A DNA stretch of 64,000 nucleotides, from assembly GCA_039654915.1 (NCBI GenBank), contig CM077593.1:57356501-57420500 (forward strand), in the 5' to 3' direction. Of this stretch, positions 33,157-47,200 are shown piece after piece. The stretch is from Aquilaria yunnanensis. Its lineage: Eukaryota; Streptophyta; Magnoliopsida; Malvales; Thymelaeaceae. The notes below the pieces were generated by a model. That model ran no database searches and was not told where the DNA came from. It was given only the letters and a program-made list of their open reading frames with translations. A program made the translations under genes and the position numbers. Position 1 is the first letter of the stretch, and each line of letters begins with the position of its first letter.

Positions 33157-36100
33157 ATGAGAACTAGAACCAGGGAAAGAAATACCCTGAGACAAGTTGC
33201 TCAAAAAGAGCATACCTTGGCGAGAGAGCCAAGTGCCAGGCAAGAAATGCCTGATGAAACTGCCCAAAGGCAGAATGCACAAGATGATCATAACTTGGCA
33301 AGACAGCCAAATACCAGGTCCCAGATACCTGAACCCAGCAGAAACAGAGAAGACAGAATGGAACAGATGATGGAAAACTTACAGGTAACAATGACACAGA
33401 TAGTGACTGGAATGCAACTCTTGGCTAGAGGCCAACCTCCAGTACAGGAAAACCCAGAACAGGTGCAAACAGGAGAAAATTCTAAAACAGAAGGTAGAAG
33501 AGTGGGAAGGAGACCTGGCAAAGAGCCAGTGGATTTGGATCAGCACAGCAATAATGGAGGTATTCCAGAAGAGGAAACTGATGAAGAGAAAAGACATCCC
33601 AGATCAAGGAGGATGAGGTCTGAAATCAGGCAGGAGCATAAAACTGAAGAGGAAAGTGATAGCCCAGACCTTGAGGAGCTAGATGCATATATATACAGCA
33701 GGAGGACTGAGCCTCTCCCTGAACACCCAGCCAGAGGAAGAACATATAGAGAAAGGACCAGAAATTCAACTGCCAACAGAGGAAGGCATAGAAGGAGTGA
33801 ATTAAAGGAGGGCCAGCTGGAGGGATTCCTGGCATTGAAACCTCCTATCTACAGAGGTGGTTGTGAACCAGATGAGGCGGAGTTCTGGATTTATCAGTTA
33901 GAAAAGATCTTTGAAAGAATGGAGGTGACAGCCACTCAGAAGGTACTTCTGGCTACATTCAGGCTGGAAGGGCATGCAGAGCTGTGGTGGAGAACAGTTC
34001 AGAGGACACACCAGGAGAGGAACCGCAGGAAACCACTTTTGATGAGAAGATCCATGAGGTGGCCAGACTTTCTCAGAGTCTTCCACCAACAGTATGTGAG
34101 CGAGGCTCAAAAGGATAAGAAACAGGTAGAATTTGATCAGTTAAAGCAAGGAAATCTCAGTGTTCTTGAGTATGAGCAGAGGTTTAATAGCCTGATCAGA
34201 TATGCACCCCAATACAATGGTGAGGAGGAGCTGAAGACAAAGAGATTTGTGAGGGGTCTAAGACCTGAACTGAGGCAGATCCTCAGAGCAGTTGGAGCCA
34301 GAGACTATTACTCTGTGATGCAAAGTGCACTGGCATTGGAGCAAGAATTTCAGGAGCAGTACAGAAGTGGCCCTGGAAGTAGCAGCAGAGTTCAGAAAGG
34401 CCAGTTTCAGAAGAGGCCAAGAGAAGAGGCTGAGCATAATGGGAGCAGAAAAGAATTTAAGCAGGAGAAGGGACCACAGACACCTGGTCCCCAATGCTCC
34501 AAGTGTGGGAAGTTCCATGGCTATAAGCCATGCTATAAAGCTTCCAGTGGTTGCCACAAGTGTGGGGCCCAAGACCATTGGGTCAAGGATTGCCCAAAAA
34601 GAATTGGAGATAGAAGTATGCTGGGAAGGTATAATCCCAGAGCTCCATTTGGACAAGCTCCCATGCCCCAGAAAAGGGCACCTGTGCCACTTCAGGATGG
34701 AAGGCAGGCACAGAGAGCAGCACAGGACCAGAGAAGGACACATGTACCTCCTGGTAGGATATTCCAGTTGGAGACTTCCAGGAAAATACCTGGTACTCAT
34801 GATGCTGATACAGGACCTATGGACAGGGAAACTAGCCAGCAGAAGGCTAGAAGGGCCTTAAAAGGTACCATTTACCTTAATGGCCAGTTAACTATTGCCT
34901 TGTTCGATACTGGAGCTTCATTATCTGTGATATCTGCTAGCTTGGCTAAAGTCATGAACTTAGAAGTAAAACATATGACTGATGTGTATGTGGTTAGAAC
35001 AGCTGGAAAAGAAGTATTATTTACATACCAGATGGTGGAAAATTGTGAAGTCCAGATAGACAAGCAGAAACTAAAAGCAAAATTTTTAGTACTGGACACC
35101 AATGAATATGGTGTAATACTGGGCATGGATTGGCTCAGTGGAAATAAAGCAGTTATAGACTGTCATGCTAGGCAGTTAGTGATACCTGGTTGCAAACCAT
35201 ACCAGCTAGATAAATCACTAGAGTTGCCTATGGATCACCAAATTGAAGTAGTGAAACTAATAACTCTGGATAATGAACATGAGTGCCTGGAACTTAATGA
35301 CCAGGAAGCAGCTGAAGAACTTAGACAAATTCCTATAGTCCAGAATTTTCCAGGAGTATTTCCTACTGACTTACCTGGATTACCACCCAAAAGAGAAGTA
35401 GAATTTGAGATTAAACTGGTACCTGGATCAACTCCAGCATTCGCTGCCCCATATAGGATGGCAGTGCCAGAAATGGTAGAATTGAAGAAGCAGTTGGATG
35501 AACTGCTTGAGAAAGGGTTCATCAGACCCAGTGTGTCTCCTTGGGGAGCACCTGTACTGTTTGTGAAGAAAAAGGATGGAACCCTTAGGCTCTGTATAGA
35601 TTACAGAAAACTTAATGCCTTGACCATTAAGAACAAGTATCCTCTCCCCAGGATTGAGGACTTGTTTGACCAGTTGAAAGGAGCCAAGGTCTTTTCTAAA
35701 ATAGACCTGAGATCTGGATATTTCCAGCTAAGAGTCAAGGAAGAGGACATACCTAAGACTGCATTCAGGACTAGGTATGGACACTTTGAATATACAGTAA
35801 TGCCATTCGGGCTTACAAATGCACCTGCATTCTTTATGGATTTAATGCAGAGGGTGTTTAGAGCACACCTGGACCACTTTGTGGTTGTATTCATTGATGA
35901 CATCTTGGTATATTCCAAGGACGAAGAAACTCACAAAGAACATCTGAGTATAGTGCTTGGTTTGCTCCAAGAGAATGAGCTTTATGGAAAGCTAAGTAAA
36001 TGCAAATTTTGGACAAAGGAGATTGCATTTTTAGGTCACATAATTAATGACCAAGGGTTGGCTGTAGATCCTGAAAAGGTGAGCTCAATCCTGAATTGGA

Positions 36101-38256
36101 AACAACCTCAGAATGTGAGGGAAATTAGAAGTTTCCTTGGGTTGGCTGGCTATTACAGAAGGTTTGTGCCAAAGTTTTCTGTTCTAGCAGCACCCATGAC
36201 TCAATTAATCAGGAAGAACCAGAAATTTATCTGGGAAACAAAGTGTGAAGAAAGTTTCCAAGAGCTTAAAAGAAGGCTGACAACAGCCCCTGTACTAGTC
36301 CTCCCAGACCCTGAAAAGGAATATGAGGTGTATGCTGATGCATCTCATATAGGACTAGGATGTGTCCTAATGCAGGACAAGCAAGCCATATCTTTTGGCT
36401 CTAGACAGTTAAGATCCCATGAAAAGAAATATCCAGTACATGACCTGGAATTGGCAGCAGTAGTCTTTGCCTTGAAACAATGGAGGCACTATCTTCTTGG
36501 TAATAAATTCCAAGTTTTTACAGACCACAAAAGTCTCAAGTACTTGTTCACTCAGAAAGACCTAAACATGAGGCAAAGAAGATGGTTAGAGTACTTGAAA
36601 GACTTTGACTGTGTGATTGAATACACAGCAGGAAAGGCCAATGTTGTGGCAGATGCCCTGAGCAGGAATTATACAGGAGTGCTCAAGGGTGGAGAAATAG
36701 AACAAAAGGCAGAAATCCTTAGCCTTACTTGTTTAGCAAGTCAATGGCTAACCTGGGAAGGTGACCTACTTAAGGTACTCACCATTACCCCAGAATGGAA
36801 GGAGCTCATTAAAGAAGCTCAGGCCAAAGATGAAAACCTGGGATTAATATCTGGGCAAAGTAAAGGAGAACTTTTCCAAGGGTTTTCTTACAAGCAAGGA
36901 ATGTTGCATTTCCAGGGAAGATTATATGTACCTGAAAAGGAAAATCTGAGAATTCAGATCCTGGAGGAGGCACATTCCAGTAAACTAAGTATGCACCCAG
37001 GGGCTACCAAAATGTACCATGCCCTCAAAGCTTACTTTTGGTGGCCATACTTGAAGAAGGATATAAGTGCTCATGTAGCCAAATGTGAGGTGTGTCAGCA
37101 AGTAAAAGTTGAACACCAAAAGCCAGGGGGAAAGCTTCAAAGCTTACCCATACCTGAGAGAAAGTGGGGATCCATATCAATGGATTTTGTGGTAGGAATG
37201 CCACTGACAAGGAGAAAACATAATGCCATTTGGGTCATAGTGGACAGGTTGACCAAGGCAGCCCACTTTCTTCCCATGAATCTCACTGACTCCCTGGACA
37301 AGTTAGCCCAGCTTTATGTCAGAGAGATAGTCAGACTGCATGGGGTACCTGATGATATTGTGTCTGATAGAGACCCTAGATTTGTCTCTAGGTTTTGGAA
37401 ATCTTTACATCAGGCACTGGGGACTGAGCTTAAATTTAGTTCTGCTTACCATCCACAAACAGATGGGCAGACAGAAAGAACTATCCAAACTCTGGAAGAC
37501 ATGTTAAGGTGTTGTGTCATAGATTTCCAGGGTGAATGGGATGTACATCTTCCACTTGTGGAGTTCTCATATAACAATAGCTATCACTCAGTGATAGGGA
37601 TGGCCCCTTATGAAGCCTTGTATGGCAGGAAGTGTATAACTCCCCATTGCTGGCATCAGCCAGAGGATAAACTGGAATTGGGACCAGAAATTATCCAAGA
37701 AACCACTCAGAAGATCAAATTAATCCAAGCTAGGATCAAAGCTGCAAATGACAGGCAGCAATCCTATGCTAACCTGAAAAGGAGGAGAGACCTGGAATTC
37801 CAGGAAGGTGACTGGGTGTGGCTTAAAGTTTCTCCTATGAAAGGAGTGATAAGATTTGGGAAGAAAGGGAAATTGGCACCCAGATATATTGGGCCATTTC
37901 AAATACTGGCCAGAGTGGGAAATGTGGCATATCAGCTGGAATTGCCACCAGAGCTTGGACACATACATGATGTGTTTCATGTGAGCCTACTTAAGAAATA
38001 TGTTCCCAGCTCTAAGCAGATAGAAATGCCTGCTAGTGTGCCTGTGGCACCAAACCTCTCTTATGAGGAAGAACCAACTCAATTCCTGGCTAGAGATACC
38101 AGAAAGTTGAGAAGCAGGTGGATCTCTATGATTAAAGTTCAGTGGAGTAACCACACTCCTGAAGAGGCAACCTGGGAAGTTGAACCAGAAATTGCCCAAA
38201 AGTACCCTCAATTGTATGAAAGACTGGTGAGGAATTTGGAGGACCAAATTCTTTAA
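33157..38256 (+). CDS. gag-pol: gag-pol polyprotein of element H, intact
   Basis: 1699 residues in one frame, ATG 107 nt after the primer site, TAA just before the polypurine tract. Order: polar N-terminus (1-230); gag capsid domain (~235-400, [10 protein letters not shown]); zinc knuckle CxxCxxxxHxxxxC (~466-479); aspartic protease LFDTGAS (~582); reverse transcriptase (~780-960) with FIDDILVYS (~913); RNase H starting [11 protein letters not shown] (~1058); integrase with an HHCC finger (~1280-1315), then DDE core (first Asp ~1343, SDRDPRF ~1405, Glu in TDGQTERT ~1440); chromodomain-like end ([14 protein letters not shown], ~1660). Processing is presumably by its own protease. The product reverse-transcribes element RNA in virus-like particles and integrates the cDNA. 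I see no missing catalytic residue. Confidence 0.96.
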   Translation: MRTRTRERNTLRQVAQKEHTLAREPSARQEMPDETAQRQNAQDDHNLARQPNTRSQIPEPSRNREDRMEQMMENLQVTMTQIVTGMQLLARGQPPVQENPEQVQTGENSKTEGRRVGRRPGKEPVDLDQHSNNGGIPEEETDEEKRHPRSRRMRSEIRQEHKTEEESDSPDLEELDAYIYSRRTEPLPEHPARGRTYRERTRNSTANRGRHRRSELKEGQLEGFLALKPPIYRGGCEPDEAEFWIYQLEKIFERMEVTATQKVLLATFRLEGHAELWWRTVQRTHQERNRRKPLLMRRSMRWPDFLRVFHQQYVSEAQKDKKQVEFDQLKQGNLSVLEYEQRFNSLIRYAPQYNGEEELKTKRFVRGLRPELRQILRAVGARDYYSVMQSALALEQEFQEQYRSGPGSSSRVQKGQFQKRPREEAEHNGSRKEFKQEKGPQTPGPQCSKCGKFHGYKPCYKASSGCHKCGAQDHWVKDCPKRIGDRSMLGRYNPRAPFGQAPMPQKRAPVPLQDGRQAQRAAQDQRRTHVPPGRIFQLETSRKIPGTHDADTGPMDRETSQQKARRALKGTIYLNGQLTIALFDTGASLSVISASLAKVMNLEVKHMTDVYVVRTAGKEVLFTYQMVENCEVQIDKQKLKAKFLVLDTNEYGVILGMDWLSGNKAVIDCHARQLVIPGCKPYQLDKSLELPMDHQIEVVKLITLDNEHECLELNDQEAAEELRQIPIVQNFPGVFPTDLPGLPPKREVEFEIKLVPGSTPAFAAPYRMAVPEMVELKKQLDELLEKGFIRPSVSPWGAPVLFVKKKDGTLRLCIDYRKLNALTIKNKYPLPRIEDLFDQLKGAKVFSKIDLRSGYFQLRVKEEDIPKTAFRTRYGHFEYTVMPFGLTNAPAFFMDLMQRVFRAHLDHFVVVFIDDILVYSKDEETHKEHLSIVLGLLQENELYGKLSKCKFWTKEIAFLGHIINDQGLAVDPEKVSSILNWKQPQNVREIRSFLGLAGYYRRFVPKFSVLAAPMTQLIRKNQKFIWETKCEESFQELKRRLTTAPVLVLPDPEKEYEVYADASHIGLGCVLMQDKQAISFGSRQLRSHEKKYPVHDLELAAVVFALKQWRHYLLGNKFQVFTDHKSLKYLFTQKDLNMRQRRWLEYLKDFDCVIEYTAGKANVVADALSRNYTGVLKGGEIEQKAEILSLTCLASQWLTWEGDLLKVLTITPEWKELIKEAQAKDENLGLISGQSKGELFQGFSYKQGMLHFQGRLYVPEKENLRIQILEEAHSSKLSMHPGATKMYHALKAYFWWPYLKKDISAHVAKCEVCQQVKVEHQKPGGKLQSLPIPERKWGSISMDFVVGMPLTRRKHNAIWVIVDRLTKAAHFLPMNLTDSLDKLAQLYVREIVRLHGVPDDIVSDRDPRFVSRFWKSLHQALGTELKFSSAYHPQTDGQTERTIQTLEDMLRCCVIDFQGEWDVHLPLVEFSYNNSYHSVIGMAPYEALYGRKCITPHCWHQPEDKLELGPEIIQETTQKIKLIQARIKAANDRQQSYANLKRRRDLEFQEGDWVWLKVSPMKGVIRFGKKGKLAPRYIGPFQILARVGNVAYQLELPPELGHIHDVFHVSLLKKYVPSSKQIEMPASVPVAPNLSYEEEPTQFLARDTRKLRSRWISMIKVQWSNHTPEEATWEVEPEIAQKYPQLYERLVRNLEDQIL

Positions 38257-38268
38257 GGAGGGAGGAAT
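38257..38268 (+). other. Polypurine tract, element H
   Basis: GGAGGGAGGAAT between the pol stop and the 3' LTR; primes plus-strand DNA synthesis. Confidence 0.85.
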
Positions 38269-41200
38269 TGTCAGGACCACCAGTTAGTACTTGGCTATGG
38301 CCAAGAAGAGAATGATGAAGACATGAAATTAAGTACAAGAGGGACTTGTTTGAACATGGTCTTAGTGATGAGAATACAAGACTATGTGAATTATGTGTTT
38401 TAATTACACATACAAAAGTTCTATGTGAACTATGCCATGAAATAAAGTTCTAGTACCAAACTGGACTGGTAACTAGTGACTAACATGGAACTATGCAATA
38501 CTATGGGCCAAATTGCACATACATGAAAAACTATGTATGACTTGGCAAGAAATAAAGTTTGAAGACTCAATTGAAAACCTTGGACTAGTGCTGGAATTAA
38601 AACTACAAACCAAGGATGGACAAATTTAGCCATGCAATTTTGTGAGATGGCTAAAGAGGAGGTAAGCCAATATTGTGGCTCTTGGTCAATGGGCAGCCAA
38701 CTTGACTTAAATTAATTAATTGGAAGTGTTAGTGGAGCTATTAAAATATTGGAAGTTGCCTAGTGGAGCCATTAAAATAAGGTAAACCTTGGACAAAGAA
38801 ATGAATTGTTTATTCATGGTGGAGCATGATTGATTTGTTTATTGGTGATGATGGAAGATGGAATTAATTATTGCTAAAAGAATGGTGTGATGGACGAATT
38901 TTATATGGTATAATAATGCAATTATGTCCACATTTTGTGTACTTGGCATGTGGGCCAACAATTTAAAAAGAAATGCTGGAAATTGCATTGAATTTGGTGG
39001 CTAGAATGGAAGTATGGAGACATGGAGGGTTGGAGGCGCCATGCAATTTAGTTGGGGGATTTTCTTGGCATTTAAGCCAACTTGAGTAAATTAATTGAAG
39101 GCTGGAAGCCTTTGTCCGCCACCCAAATTGCAGCTCCCATTCTTTGACCAAATATTATATGGAAGGGTTTTTGGTGCTTGGGAGAATATGCTTGGAATAT
39201 TGCATTGAATAATGCTGAAAATTGTTGTTTATTGTGCACTTGAGTGGGCGGCCTTCTTATGCAGCAAACATTCCTTGGAGTTGTCATTTAGTTGCTGCCT
39301 TTGTTGGTTTTGGAGAGCACTTGGCCGAAACACAAAGCTCTTCCATGTTCTTCCATGTTCTTGCTTGTTCTTCACTTGTTCATCTTGATTCTTGGCCGAA
39401 ACTTGAGTGTTCTTGAGTGTACATCCAAATTTCCAGCAAAACCCTTGAAGATACCTTGTTGAGCGTCAAGATTTGAGCTTGTTCTTGAAGGAACAAGGCA
39501 TGGCCGAATATGTTCATGCATGTTCATGAAGTTCTCTTGAAGTTTACTTGGTGTTCTTGGTGTTGCATGTTGATTTGGAGCTCGGTTGTGCAAGTCCAGA
39601 ATTTTCAGCCTTGTTCTTGAGGTAAAAGCTCAAGATTACTTAAATCCATGGTATGTTTTCCATGAATAAGAGTTATATTGACTAAAGGAAGGCTGTATTG
39701 TGTTAGGAGAACCTTGGACCGAAAGTTTGAAGCTAAACCACCAAAGAACACTAGTTGGCCGAATGGTGTGCATGTTTGTTCTTGAGTGTTCTTGGTGAGT
39801 TCATGGTGTTTTGGCATGGAAATGATGATTTCATGAGTTTATGTGAATGATATGTGAAACTCATGATGGCTGTGTTTATGGCCGAAAATGAAAGGTAACT
39901 TGGACTTGGAGATTGAAGCTTGGATTAAGACATTCAAGCTTGTGTTGGACAAATTAGCCAAAGCACCCTTGGAATTAAAGTTTCAAACTTAACTTGGAAG
40001 AAATCCAACAAGGCCGAATTTACTCAAGCTAAAAAGTGTGGTAAGGATTCATGAATTACTTGTGCTTGGTATATTTTCCATGATTAATGACAAGTAATTG
40101 AAGCTACTAATTGATGGTCAAGATTTGCCAAGTGATGTTAGTATGCTTGAAGGGCAATATGGAATTAATGGTTCCATGGGTTGATTAGCTAATCAATGAA
40201 TGGCAAGTGTAAAGTTCTTGGTGGGTTTGGCCAATCCATCAAGCACTTGAGAGCTCAAGGGGAATGGAGATGATTTCATGAAGAAATGGTGTGCAAAATT
40301 GTACATGAGCACTTGCTAGTGGCTATGGCCGAATTGAAGAAGTGGTGTGTGTGTGAGTTTGTGTGCTTTTGTTGATTGATTGTGCATGCTAACCAACTTA
40401 TTATTGATATATGTTGAATATAGGCTTCGGCCAAATTGTATTTTCCTTGTCTTTGTGTCTTTGGATGTAGGTACTAGCTTGACTATGGAGGTTAAGCTTA
40501 TGCTTAACAATATGAACTCCTTTGGAGTTGTGTGAATCCTTACTGAGTTTTAAACTCACTGCCCTTATTGGTTGAATTTTCAGGAAAGGGTAAAGAGCTT
40601 GAGTAATTGTGCTTCTGTTTGGACTTCTTGGTTTTTGTGTACCAAGTTTACTTATTGTCCAAGGTATGTGTGCCAACAAATTCTTGGCTTGAAATGTGCA
40701 TTTTATTCCATGGTCTTATGTAGGCCGAATTTAATGGATTAAGTTTTGCAGGAGATTAGCTGTGGGACTTGAGCTAGGAGGTGTTGGTTGAGTGGGCTTT
40801 TGGCATTTGAGACTTGGTGGGCTTTGGAGACCAATAACTTGGTCTTTTGGACTTGTACCTATAGTGCACATTTTGTAGTACCCTTTGAGCATTATGGGTA
40901 GTTGTGTACATATGGGCTATGTGAGAATTGGGCTGCAAGTTTTGGGCCCATTTGCATCCTTGGCATGATTGCCATGTAGTTGTTGTTGAGTTGTGGACTT
41001 AAGCACTTTTGGGCCCATGTTGGACTTATGCATTTTGGGCCTTAGGGGACTTTGTATGTTGGACTTGTTGGCTGTATGTTAGCCAAGTTTCTTTGGACTT
41101 TATGACTATCAGCATGATGTTTTGATGTTGGCTTCCTTGTGTACTATACTTGGCCGAATGCTCATCATCATATATGTATGTGTTTTTAAGCTTGAAAATG

Positions 41201-41529
41201 GATATGGGCTTCTTTGTTGCCATGCATATGACTAGTACACTTGATTGCACACAAGTTAAGCACTTAAAGGAAAAAGTGCAAGTGTTGCTTGTTTTGCAAG
41301 TAATGGGTTGGGCTTGCTTAAGCTGCAAGGTCTTGGTCTAAAATAAGCAGGGACATCCTGGGCCACCTCCCAGGCCAATAAAAAGAATGCCCAATAATCT
41401 ACTTAATGAAGGTTAGGTAACTAAACTCTGATGATAACTCTTAAAGACCCAAGTATTCTGGACCTTCAGGGTAGTGGTTGGTGAGAGGCACAAAGTGTGC
41501 ATGGGCTGGGGCCTGTGTGGGGTGTGACA
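38269..41529 (+). repeat. 3' LTR of element H (3261 bp)
   Basis: Same length and apparently same sequence as 29760-33020 (offset 8509). Followed by the target duplication GGACC and the continuation of copia G's LTR. Confidence 0.97.
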
Positions 41530-41534
41530 GGACC

Positions 41535-42663
41535 GACCCACCATGAGAACACTTCATGGATCGTTATATCAGTGTCATAAGTAATTCTCATAGTGGTCAT
41601 GGTATATGTAGTCCTTCGACCTAAGATCATCAAGGTTCCCTACATGTGAGTCACATACTTTGATACTTTCCTTTATTGCTCATAACTGAGTGAACTTGAG
41701 GGAGGTCATTGGGTATGTGACATATCATGCGGAGGGATTTGTATGATCAAGATGGGATTTGTCCCTCCTATGTAATGGGAGTGATATCTTCGGGCCCATT
41801 GATAGAGTGAGACTTAGAAAGTGCATGGCCATGCTCGGATGAGTTGATATATGATATCAATGTCATCAGCTTAAGTTAGTCTAGTCGGTAATCAAGAAAC
41901 CAAAGATTGGGCTATACGAGAGTGACACATTCCATGTCTCGTGCTTAGTCTTGATATCTTGGACAAAGGGACAATGGCATATATCGGTGATGATCGTAAA
42001 CGTTTAGTCGAATTACCGACAATCTTGTCACTTGGGTAGCAATGATGTGTTGCTAGACACCGCTCATTGCTTATGATCATAAATGTGATTTATCATCATT
42101 GCCAACGTGGCAAGAGCCTATTGGGTCGCACACATAGACCTATTTGGATCATTAGAGTGGATGGGCTAATTATTTGGGTTATGGTTTCAGTTTAATTTCG
42201 TATTAATAATGGGCGCAAGAGTTGAGCCATTATTAAGCCCAAAATTAAAGCTTAATTGGATTAGGGTTTTGAAACCCATTAGGCTTAGAAGTTGAGTCTC
42301 ACTATAAATACAACTTCTAGTGAGAAATTCGCAGGTCTCCTTCCCCTAGCCTCCCAAAAGGACAGCCGCACTCTTCTCTTGCAATTCCTTGGAGGACACA
42401 AGCTAGCACTACGAGCGCAAGAGAAACGCATCTGCCAGGACGTGGTGGAAGCGTGGTGATCCTGAGAGGCTCGTGTGGATACCATAGAGAGCCTAAACAC
42501 GTCAACTGTTCAGGTTTTGTGATTCGACTCTACAGTTGAGTGAGAGATCTCAATCGACAATTAGGTAGGAAAATTTTCCCACACCCGGTTTACCCCATTT
42601 CACTTGGATCCTGGAGGGTTTCGATTAAATTCCGCTGTGCTGTTTGGCTCCCAAAACCCAACA
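41535..42663 (+). repeat. 5' LTR of copia G, second piece
   Basis: Continues from 29759 and ends AAACCCAACA. It carries a TATA-like box (CACTATAAATAC near 42300). It retains about 25 bp (near 41780-41818) that are missing from the 3' LTR, which accounts for nearly all of the length difference (1416 against 1390 bp). Confidence 0.94.
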
Positions 42664-42664
42664 G

Positions 42665-42676
42665 TGGTATCAGAGC
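42665..42676 (+). other. Primer binding site, copia G
   Basis: TGGTATCAGAGC, initiator-Met type, one base after the LTR end. Confidence 0.9.
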
Positions 42677-44237
42677 TACTGGTGAAACCCTAAATTGGGA
42701 TTGAGCGTCGAATCGCATGATGCTATGTGTTCGGTTGCTTTTCGGCCATGATTAGTTAGATTGATTCATGATGCATGAAACTGGAACTCGTAATGAAGAT
42801 ATTTGTTATATATGAAGCAACGACACAGATTGGTTAATGAGATTAACCCGAAATTGATAGGTATGAGATACCTATATGGATTAGGATTCTTGCAATAGTT
42901 GCAAAAACCCTAGCTTTGTTCGGATTCAGCCTGTTCGGGCACCGAAAGTAAGGTATCTTTGGTGGCTCGAAAGGAGGAGTCTCAGGTCCCTACTTGCTTG
43001 AAATAGAAGATTTCGGGCTAAGCAATTGTAAGACAATTTTTTGGGCCGGGGGCCAACAAGGGCAGCTCCCCTTGACCCCGTCCGCTAACCAATCAGCGGA
43101 ACCACCATCCGCTGAGCGGCCAGCAGGACTGCCGTATGCGAAGCGCTGCATAAATAAAAACTGCTTAATCAACGCTGATTGGTGTTACATGATATTTTAC
43201 ATAAATAAAAACTACATAATCAACGCTTAATCTTTGTTGAATGAGATTTTACATGATACGCTGATTGGTGTTTGAAGCATGGTGCATGGTTATAGCCCTT
43301 GATCGGCTGGACTTGTAAATACGGCCTGCGAGTCATGCCTTTTCTTATCACTCTCATTGTACATTCTTTTCTCACCTTACTCCCCTTGAATGTAACTCGA
43401 GGTTTCTATTGTTAATGTAATGGTGCATTATGGGATCATCCAAGGTGGTATGTCTAAGGATCATCCAAGGAGGTATGTCCAAGGAGGTGACAACAAAAGG
43501 GCAGCCAAGAAAGGAAGAGAAGGAGCTTGTGAAGACTCTTTTCTTTTCTTAGGCTTTTATGATATTCTCATTGGCTTGAGAATATCGCATAGTTTGGGCT
43601 ATAACCATGACACATTTACTTTCTTGAACGCATGAGATGCATGTTTTATATTTGTATGTGATGCGTGTATAAGACAACCGGAGATAACAAATTGGTGAGA
43701 TCAAATGAAAAATCCCTCAAACAAATATTAAGTCATTAAATGTGATGCCTTCCAAATGTTGGCACTCGTCAAGACGTTGATCAATATTAGGTGGGTTTGC
43801 CAAAGCAAAGCACCTATGTTCATCTTGGTAAGGCGCGATGGGATAATAGTGATATCCAAATTATTAACTTTGGGTCCGACTTAACTAAGTCATCCTAATA
43901 GGATTAGGGACATAGAGGCATAGAGTTGGGCTTAAGTTCATGAGATGAGCTTGGACAAGTTTTGTTCACCCAACTATCCAAGAGTCGCATGGGATGCAAT
44001 TGGCAAGGAGTTGCCTACCTAAATAGCTGTAACTTAAGAGAAAAGCCAAAGCTGACTCAGGTTGTGGTCAAATATGGATCTTGGCCCACCAGAATACCTT
44101 AGCACCGAGGTGTTCCGAAATAATATTGAGGGTTATTATTTTGAGGAAAATAGTGGGAGTATCGTTTAATAAAAGTCCTTATTAAATGAATTAAAATACA
44201 TGACTCTTACACTGCATATTTACTGTTGTAGATAACC
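42677..44237 (+). other. Long leader of copia G, no gene seen
   Basis: About 1.56 kb between primer site and polyprotein ATG. It contains short direct repeats: a ~52-bp unit with ATAAATAAAAACT and AATCAACGCT (about 43148-43235), and GATCATCCAAGG-GGTATGTC twice (about 43435-43480). No conserved coding region was recognised. Confidence 0.6.
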
Positions 44238-47200
44238 ATGGCACAAAAGACATCGACACTTTCATTGCGATCGATCCTTGAGATGGAAAAACTGAATGGG
44301 ACCAACTTTCTCAAACGGTACCAAAACTTGAGGATAGTCCTCAAACAAGAGAGAAAGGCTTATGTCCTAGAGCAGCCCATTACGAATGAGCCTGCTGCCA
44401 CTGCTCCAAGAGCTAAAAGGGATGCTCACAAGAGGCAATCTGATGATGCTTTGGATGTTGCTTGCCTCATGCTTATTTCCATGGAATCTGAGCTTCAGAA
44501 GCAACATGAGAACATGGGGGCGTTCGATATGATTGAACATCTCAAAATGCTTTTCCAAGAGCAAGCTAGGCATGAGAGGTTTGAGACCTCTAAGGCACTG
44601 TTTCAGTGCAAGATGTCTGAGGGAAGTCCCGTGGGTCCTCATGTGCTCAAGATGATTGGGTACATTGAGAATCTTGAGAATTTGGAATTTGCTCTTCAGA
44701 AAGAGTTGGCTATCGATGTAGTCTTGCAATCGTTGCCTGAAAGCTACAGTCAGTTCGTCATGAAATATAACATGAACGACATTGACAAGTCCCATCATGA
44801 ATTACTCAACATGTTGAGAACTGCTGAGAAAAACCTTAAGAAGGCTAAGCCCATTTTGATGGTTCAAAAGGGCAAGGGAAAGGGAAAAGCCAACAAGAAG
44901 AAGGATAAAGCTAATGGAAAGTCCAATGCTAGTTCTTCTTCAGCTGCACTAAAACCAAAGGGTGGTGTCGCAAAGGAAGGGGAGTGCTTCCACTGTAAGC
45001 AACCTGGACACTGGAAGGGCAACTGCAAGCTTTATCGTGAAGAACTTGCTAAGGAAAAGGGAAGTAAGACTTCCACTTCAGGTATTTTTGTTATAGAGGC
45101 CAGCTTTTCTACTTCCTCATCTTGGGTATTGGATACTGGATGTGGAGCTCACATTTGTGCAAGTGTGCAGGATCTAAGTAGAAGTAGAAGATTGGCCCGA
45201 GGTGAAGTGGACCTACGTGTTGGAAATGAAGCAAAGGTTGCTGCCTTAGCTGTAGGGACTTATGTTCTCACTTTACCTAGTGGATTAGTTTTAGAATTAG
45301 ACAACTGCTACTTTGTGCCTACTATTAGTAGAAATTTGATTTCTATTTCTTGTTTGGAGAAGAAAGGTTTTTCATTTATAATAAAGGACAAATGTTGTTC
45401 TATTTTTTTGAATGAAATCTTTTATGGTAGTGCTCAACTTAGCAATGGGTTGTATGTTCTAGACCTCGAAGATCCAATCTATAATGTGAATACCAAGAAG
45501 GTCAGATTAAATGATTCGAACCCGACCTATCTATGGCATTGTCACTTGGGCCATATAAATGAGACCCGCATATCCAAGCTACATAAGGATGGACTCTTGG
45601 ACTTATTTGATTTTGAATCATATGAGACATGTGAGTCATGTTTGTTGGGCAAGATGACCAAAGCCCCATTCATAGGGCAAAGTGAAAGGGCTAATGACTT
45701 ACTAGGACTCATACATAGTGATGTATGTGGCCCTATGTCCACAGAAGCTAGAGGAGGTTTCCAATACTTCATTACTTTCATTGATGACTTCAGCAGATAT
45801 GGCTATGTGTATCTCATGAGACACAAGTCAGAATCCTTTGAAAAATTCAAAGAATTCAAGAATGAAGTAGAGAATCAACTCGGGAAGAGTATTAAAGTGC
45901 TTCGATCAGATCGAGGTGGAGAGTACTTGGATCGAGAATTCCTTGACTATTTGAAGGAGTGTGGTATAGTATCACAACTCACTCCACCAGGTACACCTCA
46001 ATGGAATCGTGTATCTGAAAGGAGAAATCAAACTCTGTTAGACATGGTTCGCTCTATGATGAGTCAAGCTGACCTTCCAAACTCCTTTTGGGGACATGCT
46101 CTAGAGACAGCTGCTTTTACACTAAATCGAGTTCCATCTAAATCGGTTCAAAAGACACCATATGAGATATGGAGTGGGAGGCGTCCCAATTTGTCTTTTA
46201 TGAAGATTTGGGGCTGTGACGCTTATGTGAAACGTCAATCCTCTGACAAACTAGGGCCCAAATCTCAAAAATGTCTTTTTGTTGGGTATCCCAGAGAAAC
46301 AAAGGGTTACTATTTCTACAATCCTTCTGAGCAAAAAGTGTTTGTTGCTCGAACTGGTGTCTTTTTGGAGAAAGAGTTTATCTCTAAAGGAACTAGTGGG
46401 AGGAAAGTAGAACTTGAAGAAATTCAAGAACAACAAGGAGACATCGAACCTGAAATGGAACCTGAACCGACACCGCAAGATGTTGTTCAAGAGTCTATTC
46501 CTGTAGCACAGAGCCCACGTAGGTCTGGTAAGATTCGGCTTGAGCCCGAGAGATATGGATTTCTCGTGACTCACATCGGTGATGTGATGCTCATGGATCA
46601 GGATGAGCCCACAACCTACCAACAAGCTATGTCGGGACCTGACTCTGAGAAGTAGATAGTGGCCATGAAATCCGAGATGAAATCCATGTATGAAAACCAA
46701 GTATGGACCTTGGTTGACCCACCTGAAGGGGTAAAACCCATAGGGTGCAAATGGGTTTTCAAGAAGAAAACTGACATGGATGGTAATGTGATTACCTTTA
46801 AGGGACGATTGGTTGCAAAAGGTTTCAAGCAAATTCATGGTATTGACTATGATGAAACTTTTTCACCAGTTGCTATGCTTAAATCCATCCGAATTTTGTT
46901 TGCTATTGCTGCACACTATGATTATAAGATATGCCAAATGGATGTCAAAACTGCATTCCTAAATGGAAAGCTACTTGAGGATGTGTACATGACACAACCT
47001 GAGGGTTTTGTCACTCCTGAGAATGCCAATAAAGTGTGCAAGTTGCAAAGGTCCATTTAGGGACTGAAGCAAGCTTCTCGAAGTTGGAATCTTCATTTTA
47101 ATGATGCAATCAAAGAGTTTGGTTTTATCAAAAATGAAGATGAACCTTGTGTCTACAAGAAGGTTAGTGGGAGCGCTATTGCCTTCTTGGTGTTGTATGT

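Larger units (their letters stand above)
29760..41529 (+). mobile_element. Intact Ty3/gypsy chromovirus-like element H (11.77 kb)
   Basis: Two 3261-bp LTRs (TGTCAGGACC...GGTGTGACA), duplication GGACC, primer site, an intact 1699-codon gag-pol and a polypurine tract. Large LTRs, integrase followed by a chromodomain-like C-terminus and an initiator-Met primer fit the Del/Tekay lineage. LTRs have equal length and showed no difference in the stretches I compared; all open frames in them translate identically with a constant 8509-bp offset. It is the youngest insertion here and structurally could be autonomous. Confidence 0.96.
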
